Shown here in pieces: positions 1-8,390 of a DNA stretch of 64,000 nucleotides. Numbering within the stretch: position 1 is the stretch's first letter; the number at the start of each line of letters is the position of its first letter. The translations under genes were made by a program, and so were the position numbers. The DNA lies in contig DCJH01000044.1 of NCBI GenBank assembly GCA_002317385.1, positions 1-64,000 on the forward strand, read 5' to 3'. A model generated the notes under the pieces. The model did no database searches. It saw only the letters and a program-made list of their open reading frames with translations, and was not told the DNA's origin. The DNA comes from Prevotella sp. UBA1705. Lineage in GTDB: Bacteria; Bacteroidota; Bacteroidia; Bacteroidales; Bacteroidaceae.

Positions 1-254
1 TCAAAAGCGATTGCAAAAGTACTGTTTTTTTTAGTAACCACCAAACGTTTCCTGTTTTTTTTGTGAAAAATATTTCTCTAACGTCAAATTAATGGAGAAT
101 TGATTGGCTGTAGATGGGGTAGAGGGAGGGTTATAATGAAAATCATCCATGATGATGATTCGCCTTGAGGCACTCATATCATGGATGATATTTGTGGTAT
201 CCCCAGCTTGCAATATAGCAAACATTGGGAGGTACATGGAATATCGTTGATGTC
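1..254. other. Left edge, no supported gene
   Basis: I see no convincing gene here. The stretch lies downstream of the minus-strand DUF3332 gene. It holds two similar T-runs (about 25-32 and 55-61) and a perfect 12-bp inverted repeat (142-153 with 178-189, core atcatccatgat). That hairpin could end the minus-strand transcript. A 68-codon minus-strand reading frame (31-237) has no recognisable motif and overlaps the hairpin. Confidence 0.5.
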
Positions 255-806
255 TTATCTCAGTGCAAAGAACACCCCATCGTTCATGGCCATACGTACC
301 TCGTACACGCCATTCTCATCGGGCGATACATTCATCTTATTGCCATTGGGCAGACTTGCCTGAATGGTTCCATCGGCATTGAAGCGGAAAATCTCGGTCT
401 TCTTGCCCTTCTGAATCTGAGACCAGGAGTCTGTCTTCTTGTCATAGACAAAGGTAATCATCTCGCCTGAGGGCAGTTTGATGTCGTAGCCGTCAGATTT
501 TGTAGTCACAGCATAGTATTTTCCATCCTGTCCCATCACCTGCTTGGTGGTTCCAACCTTCATGGCCATGGGATTGTCGCCTGTCCAGAACTCGATGGTG
601 TTGAGTACGAGGGCATCGGCTGTGGCACAGAATGCGTATGCGGGAGATATCACCAGGAAGATAATTTCATTGAGAAATTTGTTTCCCGTTGCTCTTTTGT
701 TCCAAGAAGCCAGTTTGTTAAACATGGCGAAAGAGCCTACACATGAGCTTGCAACCATGGTGCATGCCATGAGACAAATGGATACTGAGAGATACTTGAT
801 TTTCAT
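255..806 (-). CDS. DUF3332 family lipoprotein
   Basis: A 183-residue protein recognised as DUF3332, a family of small cell-envelope proteins of unknown function in Bacteroidetes. The N-terminus is a lipoprotein signal: MKIKYLSVS, a hydrophobic stretch, then VASSC with the lipidated Cys near residue 22. A second hydrophobic stretch follows (about 41-60, FLVISPAYAFCATADALVL), then the family-typical NTIEFWTGDNP. The C-terminal half reads as a beta-rich domain with Gly/Asn turns. I chose the ATG at 806 because it gives a clean signal peptide; an in-frame ATG at 818 adds only four residues. It stands alone, with no same-strand neighbour close by. Confidence 0.85.
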   Translation of the reverse strand: MKIKYLSVSICLMACTMVASSCVGSFAMFNKLASWNKRATGNKFLNEIIFLVISPAYAFCATADALVLNTIEFWTGDNPMAMKVGTTKQVMGQDGKYYAVTTKSDGYDIKLPSGEMITFVYDKKTDSWSQIQKGKKTEIFRFNADGTIQASLPNGNKMNVSPDENGVYEVRMAMNDGVFFALR

Positions 807-1034
807 ATTAAACGTCATTTAAAGTGATTTAACGGTGTAAATATAATTATAAAAACTAAAAATCATGTTGATTCTTTATTTTTTAACATAGAAAAATGAT
901 ATTTCCCTCTATAATTTACCTTGTTATTTCAATGGTGTTACAAAAATATCGACTTCTTACTTCCACTCACACCATTATCCTTTCAACTCTTTTGGATGAC
1001 TTAATATTCGTTATTTGAGCACCTCACGCAGAAT

Positions 1035-1505
1035 TCATTCGTGATGATAGGGTTCACCTTTTATAATAGTACATGCTCGATAGAGCTGCTCAGTGATGAT
1101 GAGTCTCACCATTTGATGGCTGAAAGTCATACGCGAAAGTGAAATCTTCTCGTTGGCGCGCTGATATACTTCCTGCGAGAATCCATAAGGGCCACCAATC
1201 GCAATCACAAGTTTTCGCGCCGTGTGGTGCTTGGTCTGGAGCCAATCGGCAAACTCGATGCTACGAAATTCCTTGCCGTGCTCGTCGAGAAGCACCAGCC
1301 AGTCGGAAGGCTGAAGCTGCTTGAGAAGCATCTCTCCTTCTTTCTCTTTCTGTTGAGCCTCAGTAAGATTCTTGGTATTCTTCAGTTCGGGAATAACCTT
1401 AATCTCAAATGGCATGTAGTGGCCGATGCGCTCGCTGTAGTCGTCTATGCTTGCAATGAAGTGCTTATTTTGAGTCTTCCCGATGAATATAAGTTCTGTT
1501 TTCAT
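1035..1505 (-). CDS. rlmH: 23S rRNA pseudouridine(1915) N3-methyltransferase RlmH
   Basis: A 156-residue SPOUT-class methyltransferase, the usual RlmH length. It methylates pseudouridine 1915 in helix 69 of 23S rRNA on assembled 70S ribosomes, using S-adenosylmethionine. Visible hallmarks are WLVLLDEHGKEF in the middle, the SAM-binding knot loop AIGGPYGF and the C-terminal block LSRMTFSHQMVRLIITEQLYRA. The ATG at 1505 gives the normal start (MKTELIFIGK); longer in-frame versions run into the upstream gene. The first 41 bp overlap the end of the DUF4491 gene in another frame, so the two are probably translationally coupled. Confidence 0.95.
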   Translation of the reverse strand: MKTELIFIGKTQNKHFIASIDDYSERIGHYMPFEIKVIPELKNTKNLTEAQQKEKEGEMLLKQLQPSDWLVLLDEHGKEFRSIEFADWLQTKHHTARKLVIAIGGPYGFSQEVYQRANEKISLSRMTFSHQMVRLIITEQLYRACTIIKGEPYHHE

Positions 1506-1857
1506 TAATTTTGCTGGATTTTGCATGTGACACCGGACATACGCTGTCGCTCTCATGGAGAGGTTCATACTCGTCTTTCCGCTTGGGATTTACCGGGAAC
1601 CACCCTTTTTGTACGCGCTTCTTCTGGGCAATCAGTTCCCCTATAGACCATAGGAAACTTGCTCCAAACACGCCGACGATTGACGAGAGTATGGCATCCT
1701 CAATCATCAGTGAAAGAATGATGCAGATGATGCCACCAATGAGAAACAGCCACCAAGGGCGTGTTCCAAAATAATATTCGGTCTTAATCACGATAGGATG
1801 GAACAATCCTATGATGAGAAATGTGCTGATGGCGATAATGAGTCCTGTAAAAAACAT
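1465..1857 (-). CDS. DUF4491 family small membrane protein
   Basis: A 130-residue protein of the DUF4491 family; no function is established. About three hydrophobic segments lie in the first 80 residues (near 1-20, 34-50 and 54-75). A basic, polar cytoplasmic-looking tail follows (KKRVQKGWFPVNPKRKDEYE). The tail's last 13 codons overlap the start of rlmH in another frame, so the two genes form a tight minus-strand pair. I see no clear -7 box upstream of its ATG at 1857. Confidence 0.8.
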   Translation of the reverse strand: MFFTGLIIAISTFLIIGLFHPIVIKTEYYFGTRPWWLFLIGGIICIILSLMIEDAILSSIVGVFGASFLWSIGELIAQKKRVQKGWFPVNPKRKDEYEPLHESDSVCPVSHAKSSKINENRTYIHREDSK

Positions 1858-1974
1858 TTGTTATTCGGTTTGTTTAAAATTATCAATGGAATTGTGGAAA
1901 CTGTTTTTTCCGTTTTGCTCGCAAATTTAGTAAAAATTACGCATACACTTAGACCTTTTTCGGAAAATAGTTAT

Positions 1975-1982
1975 TAACTTTG
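1975..1982 (+). promoter_or_regulatory. Bacteroidetes-type -7 promoter box
   Basis: TAACTTTG matches TAnnTTTG exactly and lies 40 bp before the ATG of the phosphohexomutase gene at 2023. No clear TTTG -33 box is visible at the expected distance. Confidence 0.6.
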
Positions 1983-2022
1983 CCTATTGAATAACTATAA
2001 ATCATATAATATACCTTTTATT

Positions 2023-3768
2023 ATGGAAAATAATGCAGAGTTGATTGCCCTATGCGAGGGCAGAGCAAAACAGTGGTTATCTCCTTCGTTTGACGAGGAG
2101 ACAAGAAAGCAGGTTCAGGCCATGCTTGACAATGAAGACAAGACAGAATTGATTGAAAGTTTCTATAGAGACCTGGAGTTTGGTACTGGTGGATTGCGTG
2201 GCATCATGGGCGCTGGAACCAACAGAATGAATATTTACATCGTTGGAATGGCTACCCAGGGCTACGCCAACTACCTCAAGAAATGTCATCAGGACAAGAA
2301 GCAAATCTCTGTCGTTGTGTGCCACGACTGCCGCAACAACAGCCGTCTCTATGCTGAGACCGTTGCCAACATCTTCTCTGCCAACGGCATCAAGGCTTAT
2401 CTCTTCGACGAGCTACGCCCCACACCTGAGTGCTCTTTCGCCATTCGTTACCTCGGAGCGCAGGGCGGCGTGAACATGACCGCCAGCCACAATCCCCGTG
2501 AATACAATGGCTACAAGGCTTACTGGGAGGATGGTTCACAGGTGTTGGCTCCCCATGACCAGGGAATTATCGACGAGGTGAATAAGGTTACCATCGACGA
2601 TGTGAAGTTTGAGGGTAATAAAGACCTTATCCAGATTATCGGAGAGGATATCGACGAGCCGTATCTGAAGCAGATTCGCACCATCTCTATCGACCCCGAG
2701 GTCATCAAACGACAGCACGACCTGAAGATTGTCTACACACCGTTGCATGGTGCCGGGCGTGTGATGATTCCCCGTTCGCTGGCTTACTGGGGCTTCGACA
2801 ATGTGCATTGCGTGCCCGAGCAGATGATCAAGGATGGCAATTTCCCTACTGTAGACCGTCCGAATCCTGAGTTTGCCGAGGCGCTTACACTCGGTCTTCG
2901 CGATGCCAAGGCACTCGATGCCGACATCCTGATGGCCAGCGACCCCGACGCCGACCGCGTGGGCATGGCCTGCAAGAACGACAAGGGCGAGTGGGTGCTT
3001 ATCAATGGCAACCAGACCTGCCTCATCTTCCTGTGGTACATCATCACCAATCGTCAGGCCATGGGAAAGATGCAGCCTACCGATTTCATCGTGAAGACCA
3101 TCGTAACTACTGAGGTGATCCGCAAGATTGCCGACAAGCAGAAGATTGAGATGCGTGATTGCTACACCGGTTTCAAGTGGATTGCCAATGAGATTCGCCT
3201 CACCGAGGGCCAGAAGCAGTATATCGGTGGTGGCGAGGAGAGCTACGGCTTCATGGCCGAAGACTTTGTTCGCGACAAGGACGCTGTATCTGCCTGCTCA
3301 CTGCTTGCAGAGATTTGCGCCTACGCCAAGGACAATGGCAAGACCCTCTACGATATCCTGATGGACATCTATATTGAGTATGGCTTCTCCAAGGAGATTA
3401 CCATCAATGTGGAGCGTCCGGGCAAGAGCGGTGCCGAGGAGATTCAGCAGATGATGGTCAACTTCCGCAACAATCCTCCCAAGCAGCTCGGCGGTTCCAA
3501 GATTATCCTGTCGAAGGACTTCAAGACCCTCGTGGCTACTGATGCAGAGGGTAAGGAAAGCAAGCTCGACATGCCTGCCACGAGCAATGTGCTCCAGTGG
3601 TTCTGTGAGGATGGCACCAAGGTGAGCGTTCGTCCGTCGGGTACAGAGCCCAAGATCAAGTTCTACTACGAGGTGAAGGCCAACATGACCGACGCATCGC
3701 AGTATGAGGCTCTCGACAAGGAATGCTCCGTTCGTGCGGAGGCCATCAGCAAGGACCTCGGTCTCTGA
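2023..3768 (+). CDS. Phosphoglucomutase/phosphomannomutase (alpha-D-phosphohexomutase)
   Basis: A 581-residue cytoplasmic enzyme that interconverts hexose 1- and 6-phosphates through a phosphoserine intermediate, feeding sugar-nucleotide synthesis. All four domain signatures are visible: the phosphoserine loop NMTASHNP (about 150), the Mg2+ loop DPDADRVG (about 310), the sugar-binding loop GGEESYGF (about 405) and the C-terminal phosphate-binding loop RPSGTEPKIKF (about 545). The length fits the larger PGM2-like bacterial class. The ATG at 2023 follows a -7 box at a normal distance; an upstream in-frame start would add 12 unlikely residues. The sugar-nucleotide glycolipid cluster lies just downstream. 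Confidence 0.93.
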   Translation: MENNAELIALCEGRAKQWLSPSFDEETRKQVQAMLDNEDKTELIESFYRDLEFGTGGLRGIMGAGTNRMNIYIVGMATQGYANYLKKCHQDKKQISVVVCHDCRNNSRLYAETVANIFSANGIKAYLFDELRPTPECSFAIRYLGAQGGVNMTASHNPREYNGYKAYWEDGSQVLAPHDQGIIDEVNKVTIDDVKFEGNKDLIQIIGEDIDEPYLKQIRTISIDPEVIKRQHDLKIVYTPLHGAGRVMIPRSLAYWGFDNVHCVPEQMIKDGNFPTVDRPNPEFAEALTLGLRDAKALDADILMASDPDADRVGMACKNDKGEWVLINGNQTCLIFLWYIITNRQAMGKMQPTDFIVKTIVTTEVIRKIADKQKIEMRDCYTGFKWIANEIRLTEGQKQYIGGGEESYGFMAEDFVRDKDAVSACSLLAEICAYAKDNGKTLYDILMDIYIEYGFSKEITINVERPGKSGAEEIQQMMVNFRNNPPKQLGGSKIILSKDFKTLVATDAEGKESKLDMPATSNVLQWFCEDGTKVSVRPSGTEPKIKFYYEVKANMTDASQYEALDKECSVRAEAISKDLGL

Positions 3769-3839
3769 TCAGCTAAAACTTTCACTGGAAGCACTGGCCC
3801 GGCCGTACCACAGTGGGCTGGGAGAGTGCGTCCACAGTC

Positions 3840-3884
3840 ACTCATCTTCGGAATACATTCTTGAAGTGTGTTCCGAAGATGAGT
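3840..3884 (+). terminator. Hairpin between mutase and GT39 genes
   Basis: A perfect 14-bp inverted repeat (3840-3853 with 3871-3884, arm core ctcatcttcggaa) with a 17-nt loop, about 70 bp after the mutase stop. There is only a weak T-rich tail, so it may be a terminator or an mRNA-stabilising hairpin. Confidence 0.5.
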
Positions 3885-3918
3885 TGATTTATTACATCAA
3901 GGCTTTGCCAAAACATAT

Positions 3919-5202
3919 ATGAAAACCAGAGTGTTATGGATGGTCATCATCATCGCATTCCTGCCGATGCTGATCCTCCGGGACTTCACCCCCGACAACG
4001 AGGCGCGCTATCTGGCGATAGCCGATGAAGCCTTGCGCACCGGGCACTTCTTCTCTTTCACCTGGAACGGCGAACCCTACGCCGACAAACCGCCATTCTA
4101 TCTTTGGATGGTCATGTTGTGCCGCCAACTTTTCGGGCAGCACTCCATGTTGGCACTGAGCCTATTCTCTTTTCTTCCCGCCTGTGGCATCATCAAGCTC
4201 ATGAACGATTGGACGCGTGAGACCCTCTCCGACGACTATCGCTTCACGGCCACCATGATGCTCATCACCACAGCCTATTTTGCCGGATCGGCCATGGTAG
4301 TGCGCATGGACATGCTCATGTGCCTGTTCATGGTGCTGGCCTTCCGTTCCTTCTGGCGATTGTATGTTAGCCATCAGAAACTCCACTCCCAGCAGTGGCT
4401 CATGGGCCTATGGCTTTTCATGGCGCTGTTTACCAAAGGTCCCTTGGGCCTGCTCATCCCACTCGTCTCCACCATAGCCTACGTGCTCATTGAGCATCGG
4501 GGGCGCGACCTGGGCAGGTTGTGGAACTGGCGCACCTGGGTGGTGCTGCTCGTGGGATGCGTGGGTTGGTTTCTCATGACCTACTACGATGGCGGGAAAG
4601 ACTACCTCAACAACCTCGTGTTCCATCAGACCGTTGGCCGAGGCATCCGTTCGTTCCATCACGCTCGCCCGTTCTATTATTACCTCATATCCATCTGGTA
4701 TGAGTGGCTTCCCTGGGCCTTGCTCTGCGTGGGCGGACTCGTGGCAGTCGGACTGCGGAGACTCCGACTGCCGGCGCTCCACAGCTTCTTTGCCTGCATC
4801 GTGGTGTCTACCTTGGTGCTGCTGTCGTGCATCAGTTCCAAACTGCAAATCTATCTGCTGCCGGCTTTCCCGTTTGTCATCTATCTGTCGGCCTATGTCG
4901 TGAGCCAGTGTAAGGGCGACCTGTGGGTGCGATGGACCTTGGGCATCCCCGAAGCCTTGCTCATCCTCGTGCTGCCGGGCGTGTTTGTGGCTCGTCGTTT
5001 CGTAGATCTGCCCTTGCTGAGCCTCCCATTGGTGGTCACTGCAGCCGCCCTCCTTACACTCTTTTCCGCCTTTGCATTCTATCGTCTCACGGCCCGGAGA
5101 GCCGTGCTACAGTCCATACAGATTCTGAGTCTCGGCGTGCTGGTCACCCTCTTTGTGGTGGGATTGGCCATGCCCATGCTCAATCCATATATCGTTAAAT
5201 AG
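3919..5202 (+). CDS. ArnT-like GT39 glycosyltransferase (lipid-linked sugar transferase)
   Basis: A 427-residue polytopic inner-membrane protein of the dolichyl-phosphate-mannose/ArnT transferase superfamily. These enzymes move a sugar from a polyprenyl-phosphate donor to lipid A or protein on the periplasmic side. The first periplasmic loop carries the family's catalytic Asp-Glu signature (FTPDNEARYLAIADEA, about 25-40) and ADKPPFYLW (about 57). Ten or more hydrophobic segments follow. At 427 residues it is shorter than E. coli ArnT (about 550) and seems to lack most of the C-terminal periplasmic domain. It heads a same-strand cluster with an epimerase, a GT2 synthase and a LABN protein. Acceptor and sugar are not determinable from sequence. 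Confidence 0.85.
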   Translation: MKTRVLWMVIIIAFLPMLILRDFTPDNEARYLAIADEALRTGHFFSFTWNGEPYADKPPFYLWMVMLCRQLFGQHSMLALSLFSFLPACGIIKLMNDWTRETLSDDYRFTATMMLITTAYFAGSAMVVRMDMLMCLFMVLAFRSFWRLYVSHQKLHSQQWLMGLWLFMALFTKGPLGLLIPLVSTIAYVLIEHRGRDLGRLWNWRTWVVLLVGCVGWFLMTYYDGGKDYLNNLVFHQTVGRGIRSFHHARPFYYYLISIWYEWLPWALLCVGGLVAVGLRRLRLPALHSFFACIVVSTLVLLSCISSKLQIYLLPAFPFVIYLSAYVVSQCKGDLWVRWTLGIPEALLILVLPGVFVARRFVDLPLLSLPLVVTAAALLTLFSAFAFYRLTARRAVLQSIQILSLGVLVTLFVVGLAMPMLNPYIVK

Positions 5203-5271
5203 CCTTTATAGGGATGATTATCACCGTCGACGGCCTGTGCCGCGACTTGTCTGAGTTTAATTTATAGGTAC

Positions 5272-6330
5272 ATGAAAATTCTGGTAACCGGTGCCGCCGG
5301 TTTCATAGGGTCTCACGTGATGAAGGCCTTGGCCATAAAAGGGCACACCGTGGTTGGTATCGACAATATCAACGACTACTACGACGTGAGGCTGAAATAT
5401 GCCCGGTTGGAGCAGTGCGGCATTGATGCCCAGGAGGCCAACTGGGAATCCAACATCGTGAGCAGCACCACATTGCCCGACTGCAAGTTCATCCGGATGG
5501 ACATCGACGACCGCGAGAAGATGAACCGGCTGTTCCAGCGCTACGGCTTCGACAAGGTGGTGAACCTTGCCGCGCAGGCCGGCGTGAGATATTCCATATC
5601 CAATCCCTACAGCTACATGCGCAGCAATCTGGACGGCTTCCTCAATATTCTGGAGTGTTGTCGTCACTACGAGGTGAAGCATCTCATCTTCGCGTCGTCG
5701 AGTTCGGTCTATGGAATGAACACGAAAGTGCCCTTCTCTGAGGACGATAAGACCGACACGCCCGTGAGTCTCTATGCCGCGAGCAAGAAGTCGGACGAGC
5801 TCATGGCCCATTGCTATAGCAAACTCTACGGTCTGCAGTCCACCGGACTGCGCTATTTCACTGTCTACGGTCCGTGGGGACGGCCCGACATGGCACCCAT
5901 GCTCTTTGCCAAGGCCATTCTTTCCGACGAGCCCGTCAAGGTTTTCAACCATGGCAACATGCTGCGCGACTTCACTTACATTGATGATATCGTGGAGGGC
6001 ACGCTGCGCATCATCCTTTCCGACCATGTAGACACGCATACTGAGGTGCCCTATCGCATCTTCAACATCGGCTGTTCGCAGCCTGTGAAACTCACCGACT
6101 TCATCGCAGAGATGGAGCAATGCCTGGGTAAGGAGGCGCGAAAAGAGTTTCTCGACATGCAGCCGGGCGACGTTTATCAGACCTTTGCCGACGTTTCTAA
6201 GCTGGTGGAAGCCACTGGCTACAGTCCGAAGACGCGTCTCCACGAGGGCATCGTGCACTTTGCCGAGTGGTATCAGGGAGTCTATATGCCCCTCATGGCC
6301 CAGCCCGAGGAACCTTCTGTCATGATTTGA
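5272..6330 (+). CDS. NAD-dependent epimerase, UDP-glucuronate 4-epimerase-like
   Basis: A 352-residue extended SDR enzyme. The NAD-binding motif GAAGFIGSHV is at about 7-16 and the catalytic YAASKKSDE (YxxxK) at about 165, with upstream SSSSVYG. The N-terminal DNINDYYDVRLKYARL block and the overall length are typical of UDP-glucuronate 4-epimerases (CapI/LpsL-like), which make UDP-galacturonate. Substrate assignment is by resemblance only; a UDP-glucose epimerase is less likely. It lies 69 bp after the GT39 gene and 35 bp before the GT2 gene, so its product probably feeds the glycolipid pathway encoded here. The last 15 or so residues (PEEPSVMI end) lie outside the fold. Confidence 0.82.
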   Translation: MKILVTGAAGFIGSHVMKALAIKGHTVVGIDNINDYYDVRLKYARLEQCGIDAQEANWESNIVSSTTLPDCKFIRMDIDDREKMNRLFQRYGFDKVVNLAAQAGVRYSISNPYSYMRSNLDGFLNILECCRHYEVKHLIFASSSSVYGMNTKVPFSEDDKTDTPVSLYAASKKSDELMAHCYSKLYGLQSTGLRYFTVYGPWGRPDMAPMLFAKAILSDEPVKVFNHGNMLRDFTYIDDIVEGTLRIILSDHVDTHTEVPYRIFNIGCSQPVKLTDFIAEMEQCLGKEARKEFLDMQPGDVYQTFADVSKLVEATGYSPKTRLHEGIVHFAEWYQGVYMPLMAQPEEPSVMI

Positions 6331-6365
6331 TACATCACATATATAGCCTATACAACAGACATGAT

Positions 6366-7094
6366 ATGAATAAAACCAAGGATTACGACTTTACCATCAT
6401 CGTCCCCGTGTACAACGAGGAGGACAACATGAGCCGGGTAGAGCAGGAGTTGTCGGCCTACGTGGCCCAGGCCTCCATGAAAGCCTGTGTGCTTTTTGTG
6501 AACGATGGGTCGTCGGACCATAGTCTGGCGCTGCTCAAGGAGATTTGCGGGCGTCACGAATCGTTTTTCTACATCTCCTCTTCGCAGAACCACGGCCTGA
6601 GCACGGCCATGAAGGCGGGCATCGACGCCACCGAGAGCCGATACCTGGGCTATATCGATGCCGACCTCCAGACCAATCCCGAGGACTTCGACCTGCTGCT
6701 TGCCCACGTGGGAGAATACCATCTTGTGACCGGCATCAGGGCCAATCGCAAGGATTCCGGCTTTAAGAAATTCCAGTCGAAATTTGCCAATTCCTTCCGC
6801 CGTTTGATGACGGGCGACACCGCCACCGATACCGGTTGTCCGCTCAAGGTGATGTGGACCGACTACGCCCAGCGCATACCTTTCTTCGATGGTATGCACC
6901 GTTTCCTGCCGGCCCTGTTCATGTTGGTCGACGGAAAGTTTCTGGAGATGCCCGTGCGCCACTATCCCCGCACAGCCGGAGTGTCCAAATACCACCTGTG
7001 GAACCGCCTGAAAGGACCTTTCGTAGACTGCATTGCCTTCCGCTGGATGAAGCAACGCTACATCCGCTATCACATCGACGACGCCAACCTATGA
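6366..7094 (+). CDS. GT2 glycosyltransferase, polyprenyl-phosphate sugar synthase-like
   Basis: A 242-residue GT-A family 2 enzyme resembling DPM1/ArnC, which load a sugar from a nucleotide donor onto a polyprenyl phosphate on the cytoplasmic face. Visible motifs are FTIIVPVYNEEDN (start of the Rossmann fold), FVNDGSSDHS, and YIDADLQTNPED (DxD metal site in its DADLQ form). I see no C-terminal membrane segments, so it should be a peripheral protein like DPM1 itself, unlike the two-TM ArnC/GtrB forms. ATG 6366 was chosen over upstream in-frame starts because it leaves a normal N-terminus. The stop overlaps the next start (ATGA at 7091-7094), implying coupling to the LABN protein. Confidence 0.88.
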   Translation: MNKTKDYDFTIIVPVYNEEDNMSRVEQELSAYVAQASMKACVLFVNDGSSDHSLALLKEICGRHESFFYISSSQNHGLSTAMKAGIDATESRYLGYIDADLQTNPEDFDLLLAHVGEYHLVTGIRANRKDSGFKKFQSKFANSFRRLMTGDTATDTGCPLKVMWTDYAQRIPFFDGMHRFLPALFMLVDGKFLEMPVRHYPRTAGVSKYHLWNRLKGPFVDCIAFRWMKQRYIRYHIDDANL

Positions 7095-7717
7095 GCCATC
7101 CTTTAGTCTATGCCATAGGCTTTCTGGCGCAAGCGTTCTTCTCCGGTCGCATCCTGGTGCAGTGGCTTCTCTCCGAGCGGGCTAAGAAAGTGATGTCGCC
7201 TAACCTTTTCTGGGTATTCAGCCTCATCGGAAGCATCCTGCTTTTCATCTATGGCTGGCTGCGCGACGACTTTTCCATCATCCTCGGACAGCTTATTTCC
7301 TACTACATCTATATATGGAACCTCAACATCAAGGGCATCTGGAAGCGCTTGCCGGTGGTGCTGCGCTGGCTCATCAACCTGCTGCCCGTGGGGGCCACAG
7401 GCATGATGCTGAGCGACGCGCCGTCGTTTGTGCAGCATTTCTTCCACAATTCCGACGTACCGTTGTGGCTGCTCGTCCTGGGCAGCATGGGGCAGATCAT
7501 CTTCACAGTGAGGTTCATCTATCAGTGGTATTATTCTTATCGTCGTCAGGCCTCCATCCTGCCCATCGGCTTTTGGATCATCAGTCTGGTGGGGTCGGGC
7601 ATGATTGTGCTCTACGCCATCATCCGTCTCGACCCCGTGCTCATCCTCGGACAGTCGGTGGGATTCGTGGCTTACACGCGCAATATCATCCTTTCCCTGC
7701 GACAGAAGCGCGCCTGA
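7091..7717 (+). CDS. Membrane protein with tandem LABN domains
   Basis: A 208-residue membrane protein made of two copies of the lipid-A-disaccharide-synthase N-terminal (LABN) fold. The same pattern appears twice: SGRILVQWLLSERAKKVMSPNLFWVFSLIGS (about 16-46, interrupted here for length: SGRILVQWLL then SPNLFWVFSLIGS) and VRFIYQWYYSYRR then LPIGFWIISLVGS (about 140-175). Each is followed by DDFSIILGQ or LDPVLILGQ. Six or so hydrophobic segments are visible. LABN proteins are often found beside GT2 and GT39 enzymes, and a role in lipid-linked sugar handling or flipping is a reasonable guess, but none is proven. Translation is coupled to the GT2 gene by a 4-bp overlap. Confidence 0.85.
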   Translation: MSHPLVYAIGFLAQAFFSGRILVQWLLSERAKKVMSPNLFWVFSLIGSILLFIYGWLRDDFSIILGQLISYYIYIWNLNIKGIWKRLPVVLRWLINLLPVGATGMMLSDAPSFVQHFFHNSDVPLWLLVLGSMGQIIFTVRFIYQWYYSYRRQASILPIGFWIISLVGSGMIVLYAIIRLDPVLILGQSVGFVAYTRNIILSLRQKRA

Positions 7718-7807
7718 GCTATCGGCTCGACACTTCCTTTCTTGCAGATAAAAATCATTTCCAGCTTCATTTTTAAGACATAAGGACAAAAAACTTATCA
7801 TAAGGAC

Positions 7808-8040
7808 ATAATATTTTTAAGACATAAAGACAAAAAAACATATTAAGGATACCACCAATAGAGTAATCTGTCTGTCATTATGAAACGCGGAGCGTTTCTT
7901 ATGTCATGGAGACTAAGGCTGGAAAATATGTCATTATGAAAAGATATTTGTTCTTATGTTATAAAGATGGATAAGTTTTGCCAAGCATGATATGTTGCCA
8001 TCCGGCGGTGCGGACATGCACGGGGCATGTCCCTACTGAG
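7808..8040 (-). repeat. Dispersed non-coding repeat, copy 1 (inverted relative to copy 2)
   Basis: Read on the minus strand this block closely matches 13641-13870, at roughly 80% identity by eye. Shared landmarks include gtagggacatgccccgt, ccatgcttg followed by caaaact, ataacataa, cataatgacatattttcc and gacataagaaac followed by ctccgcgtttca. It has no reading frame of note. It lies directly after the glycolipid cluster. Confidence 0.75.
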
Positions 8041-8095
8041 CGATAGTTAATCTCGTCGTAACTTATTGATAATCAACGTAGATATGTATATGCTC

Positions 8096-8185
8096 GAAAT
8101 AAGGTACTAATCGTGTGGGCTTTAGTACCTAATCGTCATGCGATTAAGTACTAATCGAGAGACGATTAAGGCCTGATTTCAAAAT
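8096..8185. repeat. Cluster of small palindromes built on taatcg/cgatta
   Basis: Several short inverted units (ggtactaatcg, tacctaatcg, gcgattaagtac, gacgattaagg) lie within 90 bp and end in gatttcaaaatgg. A sister block at 13900-13988 has the same units and a similar end (tatttcaaacggg). No coding potential is visible. Confidence 0.6.
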
Positions 8186-8199
8186 GGATAGTATCTTTT

Positions 8200-8341
8200 G
8201 GCGAAAGGGTGGGGCAGTGGAGGAGAAACGAGGGCGATGAAGAGGGAGCGAGGCGGGGGTGAAATGGGATGAAAAATGGAGGAGATGGAGGGTAAAAGCG
8301 CGGGGAGACGTGGGTAAAAGCGAAGAGAGGCGTGGGAGGAA
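8200..8341 (+). other. Long purine-rich strand before the MATE gene
   Basis: About 140 bases of the + strand are almost all A and G, with many runs of three to five Gs (for example gggtgggg, gcggggg, cgcgggg). It contains no gene. It sits just upstream of the MATE promoter box. Confidence 0.6.
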
Positions 8342-8355
8342 TCAAAATAAAATCG

Positions 8356-8363
8356 TAACTTTG
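8356..8363 (+). promoter_or_regulatory. -7 promoter box of the MATE gene
   Basis: TAACTTTG fits TAnnTTTG exactly and ends 27 bp before the ATG at 8391, which has the weak ribosome site aaagg. No obvious -33 TTTG is seen. Confidence 0.6.
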
Positions 8364-8390
8364 CATCATGGAGAATTGGAGAAATAAAGG

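Noticed and set aside
5257..6258. 333-codon minus-strand frame over the epimerase
   Set aside because: Antisense of a gene with clear SDR motifs.
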